This document shows positions 1 to 10,038 of a DNA stretch of 64,000 nt, piece after piece. Each line of letters opens with the position of its first letter. Position 1 is the stretch's first letter. This stretch comes from Thermogutta terrifontis. GTDB lineage: Bacteria > Planctomycetota > Planctomycetia > Pirellulales > Thermoguttaceae. The position numbers were made by a program, and so were the translations under genes. The stretch lies in the NCBI RefSeq assembly GCF_002277955.1, contig NZ_CP018477.1:4733206-4797205 (forward strand). The letters are read 5' to 3'. The notes under the pieces were generated by a model that had not been told where the DNA came from, did no database searches, and worked only from the letters and a program-made list of their open reading frames with translations.

Positions 1-348
1 GTGAACACAAAAGGGGATCCCAACCGCTACTTACTCCCTGAAGATAAAGGATTTGAAGAAGGGCTTAGATTCTCAGTTCGAGAGATTGCCCGCACGTTTC
101 TCAATATGCCCGATGCCTCAATCGATTTCTGTCCTGTGGACATTCGTCGCAAGGTCGTTCGTCACTACAACATGCATATGCAAGGTTTTGTGGGTATCTT
201 CGAATTGAGCGGGCCTCCCGAGGTGCTCAACCTTATCTATCAGGTCGGCTTGGGCGTCCGCCGGAGTCAAGGTTTCGGCATGCTGGAGCTCCTCCAAACG
301 ACCCGCTACGAGAAACTCCCCAAAGGGAAGGAACATATCCATGTGTAG
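1..348 (+). CDS. cas6: CRISPR-associated endoribonuclease Cas6, C-terminal part (gene cut by window edge)
   Basis: Cas6 cuts the precursor CRISPR RNA inside each repeat and is shared by type I and type III effectors. Only the last 115 residues are visible. They contain the glycine-rich loop typical of the Cas6 C-terminal ferredoxin-like domain (GLGVRRSQGFGMLEL, about residues 82-97), preceded by a beta-strand region ending in GPPEVL. The first codon shown, GTG, is more likely an internal valine than the start, because complete Cas6 proteins are usually 200-270 residues. The stop overlaps the start of the next gene by 8 bases, so the two are probably translated as one operon. The catalytic histidine/tyrosine region lies outside the window and cannot be judged. 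Confidence 0.85.
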   Translation: MNTKGDPNRYLLPEDKGFEEGLRFSVREIARTFLNMPDASIDFCPVDIRRKVVRHYNMHMQGFVGIFELSGPPEVLNLIYQVGLGVRRSQGFGMLELLQTTRYEKLPKGKEHIHV

Positions 349-1534
349 CCTTACCCTATACCCCTCCAACTGGCTCTACAACGCAGGCGTGATTGGCCTA
401 CTGCGGGTGCTAGAAAGGACTGGAGCAGACCCTCTAAGATGCCTTTCAGAAGCAGCGGTTCAAATAAGATTTTCCATATTATGCTCCAGTGTCAAAGATG
501 TAGAACTAGAACAAGATGATAAAGAATTCACAATACCTTTACTTGCCCGAGAGTGGCTGTTGGAAAGCTGGGAAACATTGACAGAGAAAAAAGAAAAGAC
601 TGAATGCGGAAAGATTAAGGAGGTCTGGGGGAAACTTTTTAATACCTGGTATAGAGGTTTCTTTAATGCCGATACAAGATACTTATTCAAAGAATCAAAA
701 AAAACTAAACCACTAATCATCCAATTTGGTGACTTTGTAAGGTCTTTTGGACACCCCTGGGGAAACGGCGATACATGCTCATTTTGCTTCAGGAATTCTC
801 GATTTTCCTACAAAAATATCTTCACCTCAGAACATTCTAAACTGCTCGGGGCCTCTGCTGGCGAGAGGGGTGTTCCCAATTCGTTTTGGAATCTCAATCC
901 TGAACAGAGTCTTCGGATTTGTGATTTTTGCAATTTTGTGTTGCTCAATCACCACCTCGCCCTGACCCGCCTTTCCGACGGCTCGGAAATCTTCATCAAT
1001 GCCCCGTCCTTTCAGGTGATGTGGTATCTGAACAAGTTTGCCCGGGAAGTGCTTGGACCGGCTTCGTCCGAGGAGATGCGGAGTAAAAGAAACATCCTGG
1101 CCATGTCCGTGATCGAGTATGCTACAAAGATCCAAGCGACGCTTGGCGTCTGGACGGGGATGAACATCGAGGTTGTCTCGAAGCGTGGGGGAGAGATCGA
1201 GTTCTTCAGTTTACCCTATGAGGTTATTCAACTCCTTGCGGACCGTCGAATTGCTTCGCTCCTGAGCCAGATCGGAGAGTTCAGCGTTCTCAATCTTGTG
1301 CTCGCTCAGGATTTCTCCCGTCTCCTGGAGCTCGGCTATCGGCTCCTGCGCATCGGACTTAAGACTGTTGTAGAGTGGGGGAAATCAGAGAGAGACTTTG
1401 TGAATCAGACGCTGAGGCTGGAGAAGAACAAGCAACATCCTGCCCGGGTGGCCGATCAACTCTTTCAGCTTTCCGCATTAATAGAGGAAAAGCGCCAAAG
1501 GAGGGAAACGTATGAGCGCTCCTGTATCTTCTGA
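341..1534 (+). CDS. cas8b1: Type I-B CRISPR large subunit Cas8b1/Cst1
   Basis: This is the probable large subunit of the type I-B (Tneap) Cascade complex, the part that helps recognise the PAM and hold the target DNA. The 397-residue protein begins MCSLTLYPSNWLYNAGVIGL, a start typical of Cst1/Cas8a1-like proteins. It carries two CxxC pairs, CSFC (about residue 146) and CDFC (about residue 193), which look like the zinc finger that gives the family its CXXC-CXXC name. The start overlaps cas6 by 8 bases and the end overlaps the next gene by 23 bases. The order cas6-cst1-(small ORF)-cst2-cas5-cas3 supports the call. The middle of the gene (roughly 460-840) is richer in A and T than its neighbours. 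Confidence 0.85.
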   Translation: MCSLTLYPSNWLYNAGVIGLLRVLERTGADPLRCLSEAAVQIRFSILCSSVKDVELEQDDKEFTIPLLAREWLLESWETLTEKKEKTECGKIKEVWGKLFNTWYRGFFNADTRYLFKESKKTKPLIIQFGDFVRSFGHPWGNGDTCSFCFRNSRFSYKNIFTSEHSKLLGASAGERGVPNSFWNLNPEQSLRICDFCNFVLLNHHLALTRLSDGSEIFINAPSFQVMWYLNKFAREVLGPASSEEMRSKRNILAMSVIEYATKIQATLGVWTGMNIEVVSKRGGEIEFFSLPYEVIQLLADRRIASLLSQIGEFSVLNLVLAQDFSRLLELGYRLLRIGLKTVVEWGKSERDFVNQTLRLEKNKQHPARVADQLFQLSALIEEKRQRRETYERSCIF

Positions 1535-2039
1535 AGCGAGCTTGGAACAGAAACTGCAACAGCTTGAAGAGCAACTAAAGGCGGGGACTCCCGATATCGA
1601 GCAGTTTCGCCAGACCTATGATGCACTGAGGGAGCTGAGTCGTAGGCTTCAGAGCCTCCTCCAGTGGGCCGCAGAAGACCGGCGAGGAACTAAAAATGAG
1701 AAGAAGTTCCAGGGGCTGTATCGGCAAGTCGCCGGATGGAATGCTTCTGAGCTCATGGAAAGCCTGAGGCGCACAGGCTTTGCTTTAAAGAAGGATAGCG
1801 AGCTAAAGGATGTCTTTGACCGACAAGGCTATCGCATCTTGGAGCTTGCCCGAGCCGGTAAGCGGGACGAAGCATTTCATGCCATTCTGCGTATCTTCGT
1901 CTCGGCGAAGAAGGAGTTCCCTTCCCAGCTTGTCGAAGCCTTCAAGCCGGTTTACTCAGATCAGCTTTTTAAGGTTTTTCTGTTTTCGTTCCTGAGCGGC
2001 ATCCTGGGTCAGGAAGAAACAGAACAAGAAAGCTTATAA
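1512..2039 (+). CDS. Small helical protein in I-B operon, candidate Cas11 small subunit
   Basis: This 175-residue protein has no motif I can name. It is predicted from composition to be almost entirely helical, with many Leu, Glu, Lys and Arg and a heptad-like start (LEQKLQQLEEQLKAG), and has no signal peptide. It overlaps the end of cas8b1 by 23 bases, has a strong ribosome site (AAAGGAGG) about 8 bases before its ATG, and sits directly before cas7. Type I-B small subunits (Cas11) are known in several systems to be made from an internal start inside cas8. A stand-alone gene in this slot is therefore a reasonable Cas11 candidate, but this is inferred from position, size and helicity only. Confidence 0.55.
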   Translation: MSAPVSSEASLEQKLQQLEEQLKAGTPDIEQFRQTYDALRELSRRLQSLLQWAAEDRRGTKNEKKFQGLYRQVAGWNASELMESLRRTGFALKKDSELKDVFDRQGYRILELARAGKRDEAFHAILRIFVSAKKEFPSQLVEAFKPVYSDQLFKVFLFSFLSGILGQEETEQESL

Positions 2040-3158
<1,119 letters not shown>

Positions 3159-3184
3159 AACATAACTTGAATAGGCAGTGTACA

Positions 3185-4003
3185 ATGTCCGCAAGCTTGG
3201 GTTACATCTTACGGATCAGGATTTATCAGCCGCAGGCGCACTATCGGGTACCCTTCACCCATCAGCGGCGGCATACCTATCCTATTCCGCCCTACTCCAC
3301 CGTGATTGGATTTCTCTGCAACGTGCTGGGAATTGACGACCAGGAAAAAGAGGAATACAGGAAGCTGAGAGCGATCAAAATCTCCATCGCCGGTCGCTTT
3401 GAGAGCAAAACCACGGAATATACCTGGTTTCGTAACCTATCTCAATCGGCTCATGTGGATCGTTTCGGCAGTATCGAGAACCGCAGTATCGGTGGTCATG
3501 TGGAGCACATCGGCGGCCAATCCCCCGTTTCGATTGATGTCCTCAACGATGTCCGCCTCGTACTTCACCTGGCGCATGAGGACAAGTCATTCCTGGAACG
3601 GGTTCGCGTTTCATTGGAGAATCCCGTTCGCCGGCTGGAGGTTCTCCATCTTGGTCGAGCCGAGGACTGGATTGTTATAGAGGAACTATCACGCATCCAC
3701 GATTTCTCCGACTATACCTCTTCAAGAGTAGATGCTGACTTTAAGCATTTCTTCTGGATTCCAGAGAAAACGATTCCCGAAGCCAATGATCAGCACTCGG
3801 GTTTTCAAGACTACGAGGGACTTTTCTATCGGCTCCCGACCTTTTGGACCGTGGAGGACTATGTGCAGACTGGGAATCGCCATGGGAGGCGAATCTTCGA
3901 TTATATGACCGTCAAGTTGAGCGACGGTTTATTGGTCGGCAAGAAATTTCTTTTCGACAAAGAAAGCCAACTGCCTGTTTTCCTTGCGAATTTCAGAGGT
4001 TAA
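3185..4003 (+). CDS. cas5: Type I-B CRISPR protein Cas5
   Basis: Cas5 caps the 5' handle of the CRISPR RNA in Cascade and contacts the large subunit. The N-terminal region reads IRIYQPQAHYRVPFTHQRRH followed by YPIPPYSTVIGFLCNVLGI, which is the Cas5t pattern (F/Y-R-x-P then P-P-x-S-T-x-x-G). I chose the ATG at 3185 (272 residues) over a TTG at 3167, because the conserved strand starts right after it; the ribosome site is weak in either case. Its stop is two bases before the cas3 ATG. This protein is a subtype I-B Cas5 without sign of the catalytic Cas5d type, consistent with a separate Cas6 doing the processing. Confidence 0.87.
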   Translation: MSASLGYILRIRIYQPQAHYRVPFTHQRRHTYPIPPYSTVIGFLCNVLGIDDQEKEEYRKLRAIKISIAGRFESKTTEYTWFRNLSQSAHVDRFGSIENRSIGGHVEHIGGQSPVSIDVLNDVRLVLHLAHEDKSFLERVRVSLENPVRRLEVLHLGRAEDWIVIEELSRIHDFSDYTSSRVDADFKHFFWIPEKTIPEANDQHSGFQDYEGLFYRLPTFWTVEDYVQTGNRHGRRIFDYMTVKLSDGLLVGKKFLFDKESQLPVFLANFRG

Positions 4004-4005
4004 GT

Positions 4006-6774
4006 ATGACCACAGCTGCGGATATCTGGGCCAAGAGCAGCGGAAGAGACGGCGGCCGCGGGGTACGCCTCCATGAACACATCCAGGATGCACTAGCGGT
4101 TTTTGACAAAATCTTTGACAAAATCAAGGACCGCGTCGATGGCCCTTTGTGCGAACTCATTCGCCTTGCTATCGTCTGTCACGACTGGGGAAAAGTGCTA
4201 CCCGCCTTTCAAATTCAGCGGCTGAAAAATAAGTGTTACACCCCGTGTTCTCCCCTCATCGATATTCCTCACTCGTTCTTTTCCCTTCTGTGGATAGATG
4301 AAGATAAGCTCAACCAACGCTTGCCGGAGCAGGATACTAGGACTTATCGGGAATTTCTTCTCTCCGCCATCGCCTACCATCACTGGCGGGAGAGCTTCTT
4401 TGAATTGATTAGCGCCCCAAATGCAGACGTTACCCGATTGATGGTTGCGTTAAGCACCGTGATAGACAGGCTAAAAGCAAACTTGCAAACGGAGATTCGG
4501 AAGCTAGGGGATGGGTGGCATGAGCTTGTGGGATTCAATGAGACGATGGCGAGCGGCTTGCGCAATGGAGTTCCCTTTTCGGAATACGCCCGGCCACCGT
4601 ACCAGCTTTATTTCCTGCCAAAACGAGCGGGATTAAACGACGAAAAAATGCGGGACTGGATTCTCATCGCCGGATTTCTCCAGCGTGCAGACCACTTTGC
4701 TTCGTTTTGTGAAGAAGAAGGCGAAGATCCAAGCATGGCAGAGGCGGAAATCTGCCCGATGAGCTTCAATGACGTCGTTAAAGAAGTGCAGAAAAGAATA
4801 CAAAAGAGCACACAAAACTCTCCGGTAAATTCACAGGATGCCGCCACGATATGGCAACTTGATAAGATTAATGACTATAGGGATAAACATGCTATTTTGG
4901 TTGCCCCTACCGGCTATGGCAAGACGGAGTTTGCTTTCCTTTGGGGCAGCGGTGAGAAATTTTTTTATACGTTACCTCTACGGGCGGCCGTCAACCAGAT
5001 ATTTGAGCGGGCGAAGGCCATCTTCGGTGAGCAAAAGGTTGGCCTCCTCCATTCCGATGCCGATGTGTACTTGCTAGGAGATGGCGGGGAAGGCCAGGCT
5101 AACCTAAAGGCATATGATCTTGCCCGCCAACTGGCTTACCCGGTCCTCATCTCCACAGGCGACCAGTTCTTTCCTTACGCCTTGCGTCCGCCGGGATACG
5201 AGAAAATCTACGCCACATTCTCTTATTCGCGCCTCGTGATTGATGAGGTGCAGGCTTACGATCCGCGGGCCGCCGCGATCGTGGTCAAGTTCATTGAGAA
5301 CGTCGTTCGCATGGGTGGCAAGTTTCTCCTCATGACGGCCACCCTCCCGACCTTTATCGAAAAAGAAATTGATGCGATTATTTCTCACGATCACTGTACA
5401 CTTCTTAACCTTTACTGTGAAGAACAACGATTTAAACAGCTCCAGAAGCACCGGATCAAGGTGGAATTGCTCGAGAACCATGCCGATGGAGAGAAGATAG
5501 ACTTCGCCATTCCTGACAAGACGCTGGAAGAGGTGCTGAAACAAGCTTGTGAGCGTAAGCGGGTGCTTGTCATCGCAAACACTGTCAAACAGGCCCAGGA
5601 CATTTTCGAGAGACTGAAGGGTTTGATCGAGAAAGACGACCAGTATAAAGCGCTTAAGGATAAAATCTGGCTCCTGCATTCACGGTTCACCCAGGCTGAC
5701 CGCAATAAGCTAGAGATGGAAATTTGCGGTGATAGGAACACAAAGATTAACGGCGAGTTTCAGAACCCGAAGCCAGATTCTGAGCAACAGGGTAAAATCC
5801 TGGTGGCGACGCAGGTAGTGGAGGCTTCACTCGATATCGACGCCGATGTCTTGTTCACCGAGGTCGCACCACTTGATGCGCTCGTGCAGCGGATGGGCCG
5901 AATCCTGAGGCGATATGGTCCTGCAAGCGACCTACGGGATGTATCCTGCCCTGAAAATCCAAACATTTATATTTGGGTTTTCCAGCGTGGCCTGCAATCC
6001 GGGCAGCATTATGTCTATGATCCAGATCTTGTTTTGCTTACGATCAAGCTGCTCAAAGATCGACCCGATAAACATTGTAAAGATTGGCTATCTGAAAACC
6101 TAACAAAACATCCCAAACCTGATGATCGGACACAATCGGTTCTCGAAGAGGTCTTTGGTTGCGAGGAGGGATCACGGAGAGAAGGGAGAGAAAGGTCTCG
6201 TAAAGGAAAGAGAAAACGGCCAACCGATGAGCAGACGCCTTTTTCCCGCCCGCGCGAATTTGAGTTTGTCTGCTCTGAATATGACAAGTATGACCTGGTA
6301 AACAAGCTCTTCGAGTCGCTATCTGAAGAGACAGATTATTTGAGGACGTTTCGGCAGACTAAAGACATCCTTGATGCCGGTTATATGTCAGATCGCAAGG
6401 AAGACGCACAAAAGATCTTTCGGGACATACACACTCTATCTGTAGTCCCAGATCACAGAAGGGAAGATTTTATCACCGCTATTGAAAATTTTTTCAATAG
6501 CTGCGAAAACAAAAGAACGTCTTTTACTCTATTTAAGAAGGAGGTGCTTTCCAAATTCGTCGTGCAAGTACCTTTCTATGCGAAGCAAATACAGCAGCGC
6601 GAATTTAAACCGGTTGAGTGGTGGGTGAGGGATTTGTCATGTGTACACGGGGCACTTAAGAAGGTGTTGATGCGTTGGTGTCAGGATATCTATTTTGCAA
6701 ACTACAAGTATGACGAGAGAATGGGAATTATTGCAGAAGCGCCATGGGGTTGTCAGGATGTAGCAATTCTCTGA
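4006..6774 (+). CDS. cas3: CRISPR-associated helicase/nuclease Cas3
   Basis: Cas3 unwinds and degrades target DNA once Cascade is bound. The 922-residue protein has an N-terminal HD nuclease domain (His23/His25, the HD pair His59-Asp60 in CHDWGK, and later histidines in IPHSFF and AYHHWRE). An SF2 helicase follows: Walker A APTGYGKT (about 298-305), DEVQ box (about 412), TATLP motif III (about 443) and motif VI QRMGRILRR (about 628). All expected catalytic residues seem to be present. An open frame extends upstream to 3844 inside cas5; I take the ATG at 4006, two bases after the cas5 stop and with an AGAGG site. In Tneap operons cas4-cas1-cas2 usually follow, but they are not found here. Confidence 0.92.
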   Translation: MTTAADIWAKSSGRDGGRGVRLHEHIQDALAVFDKIFDKIKDRVDGPLCELIRLAIVCHDWGKVLPAFQIQRLKNKCYTPCSPLIDIPHSFFSLLWIDEDKLNQRLPEQDTRTYREFLLSAIAYHHWRESFFELISAPNADVTRLMVALSTVIDRLKANLQTEIRKLGDGWHELVGFNETMASGLRNGVPFSEYARPPYQLYFLPKRAGLNDEKMRDWILIAGFLQRADHFASFCEEEGEDPSMAEAEICPMSFNDVVKEVQKRIQKSTQNSPVNSQDAATIWQLDKINDYRDKHAILVAPTGYGKTEFAFLWGSGEKFFYTLPLRAAVNQIFERAKAIFGEQKVGLLHSDADVYLLGDGGEGQANLKAYDLARQLAYPVLISTGDQFFPYALRPPGYEKIYATFSYSRLVIDEVQAYDPRAAAIVVKFIENVVRMGGKFLLMTATLPTFIEKEIDAIISHDHCTLLNLYCEEQRFKQLQKHRIKVELLENHADGEKIDFAIPDKTLEEVLKQACERKRVLVIANTVKQAQDIFERLKGLIEKDDQYKALKDKIWLLHSRFTQADRNKLEMEICGDRNTKINGEFQNPKPDSEQQGKILVATQVVEASLDIDADVLFTEVAPLDALVQRMGRILRRYGPASDLRDVSCPENPNIYIWVFQRGLQSGQHYVYDPDLVLLTIKLLKDRPDKHCKDWLSENLTKHPKPDDRTQSVLEEVFGCEEGSRREGRERSRKGKRKRPTDEQTPFSRPREFEFVCSEYDKYDLVNKLFESLSEETDYLRTFRQTKDILDAGYMSDRKEDAQKIFRDIHTLSVVPDHRREDFITAIENFFNSCENKRTSFTLFKKEVLSKFVVQVPFYAKQIQQREFKPVEWWVRDLSCVHGALKKVLMRWCQDIYFANYKYDERMGIIAEAPWGCQDVAIL

Positions 6775-7033
6775 CGGATGGCACATGCACAGGAGATGCT
6801 CGTTGCGATTTCAAGGGCGCCGATGACTGGGATGTACCTCATGCGGTTAACCTGGGCCCCTGCTGCCGGCGAAGAAGGCATGACTGGGGTCAGTACAAAA
6901 GGCTTATGAGTCAAACGGAGAGTTAGCCTGGAGCGGAAACCACGGATCAATCCGCCTTGCACAGAAAGGATGAGTTTCCCATCCGGCACTAATTGGGGAG
7001 GAAAACACAGATCGGAGTTGGTCGCGGCAAATT

Positions 7034-7667
7034 AACTTGACATGTGCTCGTTTTTTCTCCCGATGAGGCCATGGTGATTGCGGTCAGCCACTCAAAAGCT
7101 GTCTTGCCCGGAGGGCGAATCTCGAACGAAGCTCTCTCGGATCGGATGTTTCGCCACTTCTACTTGGGTATGACTCGCGCTAAGCGAAACTGCTGAAGGT
7201 GCGGATAAAACCATCCTTTTTCCGAGTATTCGCCTTGCATGCAAAGAAGGACTCGATCTTATAACACGATGATGCGCTTAATGGCTTGGCGACATCGCCC
7301 TACCTGCACGTGTGCGCAGAATATTGTTCCAAAGAAGGTGGAACACGATGTGGATGTAGTTGCGATACGTGGTTATTAGCTATTTGCATTCTCCTGCTCG
7401 ACAGATAGCAAAAAGGGGTTGCTCAAACAGAAACGCCTTGAGGCCTATGTCCGGGCCCGGCGATTAGGCGGTGATGAGGCACGCGTCGCATTAGTCTGTT
7501 GCAGCGATGATCTTGACGGCCTCGAACACGACATGCGACGCCTGTGGATTATGAAGGTCGCATCCGCGTCTTTGGGCGGAAACACTTAGCCAATCTGACC
7601 GAGCACCTGAGGGAGTGGATCCTATCCCAAAGCAGAGCCGATCTCGACCCTGAAGGAAAGGAGTGAA
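7034..7667 (+). pseudogene. Decayed coding DNA between cas3 and cas10, possible helicase remnant
   Basis: The 899 bases between cas3 and cas10 hold no intact gene. One short open stretch (about 7037-7192) reads VFSPDEAMVIAVSHSKAV ... MFRHFYLGMTRAKRN before a stop; the ending resembles the YVxxTRAK motif of UvrD-like helicases. A second stretch (about 7415-7667) reads LEAYVRARRLGGDEARVALV ... HDMRRLW, then changes frame to GRIRVFGRKHLANLTEHLRE. The two pieces could be from the same lost gene, because UvrD-type proteins often end with a similar FGR/NL segment, but the match is weak and frames are broken. The rest of the gap (6775-7033 and 7193-7414) shows nothing recognisable. Confidence 0.3.
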
Positions 7668-7673
7668 CCCTTC

Positions 7674-9329
7674 ATGTATCTCGTTATTGTGGACGCAGCC
7701 CAAATCCAGCCCTACATCTTCGGCAGCAACCGCCTGCGCGAGAACGTCGGCGCCTCGCATCTGGTTGCCCAGGCCACCACGGTATGGGCTCAAGAAGCGG
7801 TGCGACAGGTGGCCGCGCGACACAACATTCAATTGAAAGGAACCCTGGATGACACAAAGGGCATCGAAAACCCATCCGACCCGCTCGATGCCGAAGTACT
7901 CTATGCCGGCGGGGGGAACTTTATCGCCCTGTTTCGTGACGAGCGCTTGGCAAAGGCCTTCACCCGTGTGCTATCGCGAAAAGTATTAACCGATGCGCCC
8001 AACCTCCAACTGGTCATCGTTCGTAACCCCTTCGATTGGAGCGAGTCGCTCGTTCAGAAAATCAAGGCCACCTTTAAGAAGCTTACAGAGGAGAAGCGCG
8101 CCCGCACGCTATCTGCCCCCTTGCTCGGACTGGGTGTGACGGTGATGTGTCGGTCAACCGGATTGCCGGCGGTTGCTGTGGCTCCAGCTATCGGGGATGA
8201 TCCGGCTCGACCCGCATCAGCCGAGATTCTGGCCAAGTTGCGCGCTGTCGAGAGGAAAGATGGAAGCCCAAGCGAAGCCGATCAGCGCCTGAGAGAGCCT
8301 TTCCCACCCCCGGATGGCTATGATTACCCGAGCCAGCTTGACCACCTCGGCGGCACCCGAGGAGAGCACAATTTCATCGCCGTTGTCCACGCCGACGGAA
8401 ACGGCCTCGGACAGCGAATCATGGCAATCGGGGAGAAATACCCTGATCCATCACAGAACCGTGACTACATTAAGGCCCTGCGCGCCTTCTCCGAGGAAGT
8501 TGACAAAGCGGCACAGCAGGCTTTACGAGACGTCTTGAACAAACTGGTGATGCGCATTCAAAACGATGGTGGCGGCCGGATCGTTTACAGAAACGCTCTT
8601 GGCAAAATCATTGCCGAAGTTCAATTACGCAGGGAAGATGGTAAGTGTCTTCTTCCCTTCCGTCCCATTGTCTTTGGTGGGGATGATGTGACTTTTGTCT
8701 GTGACGGAAGGCTGGGGCTGTCTCTGGCTATTGAATATATGCGACAACTTGAGGAGCACACTAAAAACCTGCCTGATGGCAAAGGTTGTTTAACGGCATG
8801 CGCGGGTGTCGCCATCGTGAAAGCCCATTATCCCTTCGCACGCGCGTATACATTAGCGGATGAACTATGTCGGAAAGCCAAAAACTATCGTCGGACTATT
8901 CGTGATTCTCATGGTGAGTGGGATGGATCATGTCTGGACTGGCATTTTGCGCTAAGTGGGTCGTCGGGAGGCATGGAGGAGATCCGAAATCGGGAATACA
9001 GGGTGCAAGCCGGCTCTCTGACCGTTCGCCCCGTGACCCTGGGAGCTAACCCACGGGATTCAGGCCGAACCTGGACAGTCATAGAAAAAGGCATCACTGA
9101 GTTTCAAGGTGAGAACTGGGCGGGGCGCCGTAACAAAGTGAAGGCTCTGCGGGATGCGCTCCGGGAAGGCCCCGATGCTGTCCGGCATTTCCTCACGAAG
9201 TTCAATGAAAACAAACCGCTTCCCGAGGTGGAGCCGTCGCTGCCCGACTGGAAGACCACCGGTTGGCAGGGCGGGTCCTGTGGCTACTTTGACGCCCTCG
9301 AACTGGCAGACTGGTTTATTCCATTGTAA
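7674..9329 (+). CDS. cas10: Type III CRISPR Cas10-like protein without HD domain
   Basis: Cas10 is the large subunit of type III effectors and, when its GGDD motif is active, makes cyclic oligoadenylate signals on target RNA binding. This 551-residue version starts with a Palm1-like domain (IVDAAQIQPYIF near the N terminus, GGGNF at about 79-83), then Palm2 with VVHADGNGLG (about 236-245) and FGGDD (about 334-338). No N-terminal HD nuclease domain is present, so it is much shorter than usual Cas10 proteins. The GGDD residues appear intact. The start has a good ribosome site (AAAGGAG). It heads a coupled operon of RAMP genes and csx19, pointing to subtype III-D. No CARF-domain effector gene lies nearby. 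Confidence 0.85.
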   Translation: MYLVIVDAAQIQPYIFGSNRLRENVGASHLVAQATTVWAQEAVRQVAARHNIQLKGTLDDTKGIENPSDPLDAEVLYAGGGNFIALFRDERLAKAFTRVLSRKVLTDAPNLQLVIVRNPFDWSESLVQKIKATFKKLTEEKRARTLSAPLLGLGVTVMCRSTGLPAVAVAPAIGDDPARPASAEILAKLRAVERKDGSPSEADQRLREPFPPPDGYDYPSQLDHLGGTRGEHNFIAVVHADGNGLGQRIMAIGEKYPDPSQNRDYIKALRAFSEEVDKAAQQALRDVLNKLVMRIQNDGGGRIVYRNALGKIIAEVQLRREDGKCLLPFRPIVFGGDDVTFVCDGRLGLSLAIEYMRQLEEHTKNLPDGKGCLTACAGVAIVKAHYPFARAYTLADELCRKAKNYRRTIRDSHGEWDGSCLDWHFALSGSSGGMEEIRNREYRVQAGSLTVRPVTLGANPRDSGRTWTVIEKGITEFQGENWAGRRNKVKALRDALREGPDAVRHFLTKFNENKPLPEVEPSLPDWKTTGWQGGSCGYFDALELADWFIPL

Positions 9330-9348
9330 ACAACAAAGGAGGCTGCCC

Positions 9349-10038
9349 GTGAAATTGCAACTCCGCATAGAACTCAAGAGCGATGCGACCTTCGGCCGGG
9401 GCGACGGTGTGGTTGGACTCGTGGACGAAGAGGTGGAACACGATGCCTCCACCGGGTTGCCCTTTCTCCGAGGGCGTACGCTGAAGGGTTTGCTGGCTGA
9501 GGAATGCGCCAACATCCTGTACGCACTCCGCCGGCAGAATTCGCTCGCGTACTTCCGGCTCGAAGACGCGGCAAGGTTCCTCTTCGGGCAACCAGGCAGC
9601 ACCTTAAAGGACGAAGCGAGGATGCATGTCGGTCCGGCACTGCTGCCTGAGGAATTACGAGCCGCCATCGAGGCAGATATCCGCCAAGGCATTCTGAAAC
9701 CGGCGCATGTTCTGGAAGCACTTACCGCGATCCGCCGCCAGACAGCAGTGGACGAAAAAACAGGTGCCCCTGAGGAAGGCAGTCTCCGCTCTATGCGGGT
9801 CGTGCTGCGCACTACGCCCTTCATTGCAGAGTTGAATTTCGATGAAGAACCGGATCAGACGGCGAAGGCCCTTCTTGCCGCGTGCATTTTGTCTTTGCGT
9901 CGCGCTGGCACAGGCCGCAATCGTGGACGAGGGCGGCTCACGGCACGATTGCACGACGACCGGGGCAACGACATCACCGATGAGTGCTTTCAGCACTTCC
10001 GCCAACTTGTGAAGCTTGCGAATGGAGAAACATTATGA
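9349..10038 (+). CDS. Type III RAMP protein, single Cas7 domain (Csm3-like)
   Basis: A 229-residue RAMP-superfamily protein, probably one Cas7 backbone subunit that binds the spacer part of the CRISPR RNA. It starts with a strand and the pattern FGRGDGVVGLVDEEVEHD, then LPFLRGRTLKGLLAEECANIL, the G-R-T-L-K-G segment seen in Csm3/Cmr4-like proteins. The C-terminal glycine-rich loop is GTGRNRGRGRLTARL. I use the GTG at 9349 because AAAGGAGG sits 8 bases before it and the RAMP strand begins there; an upstream open frame inside cas10 is a shadow. Its stop overlaps the start of csx10 (ATGA). If its loop aspartate works like Asp33 of Csm3 it would cut target RNA, but this cannot be told from sequence reading alone. 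Confidence 0.78.
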   Translation: MKLQLRIELKSDATFGRGDGVVGLVDEEVEHDASTGLPFLRGRTLKGLLAEECANILYALRRQNSLAYFRLEDAARFLFGQPGSTLKDEARMHVGPALLPEELRAAIEADIRQGILKPAHVLEALTAIRRQTAVDEKTGAPEEGSLRSMRVVLRTTPFIAELNFDEEPDQTAKALLAACILSLRRAGTGRNRGRGRLTARLHDDRGNDITDECFQHFRQLVKLANGETL

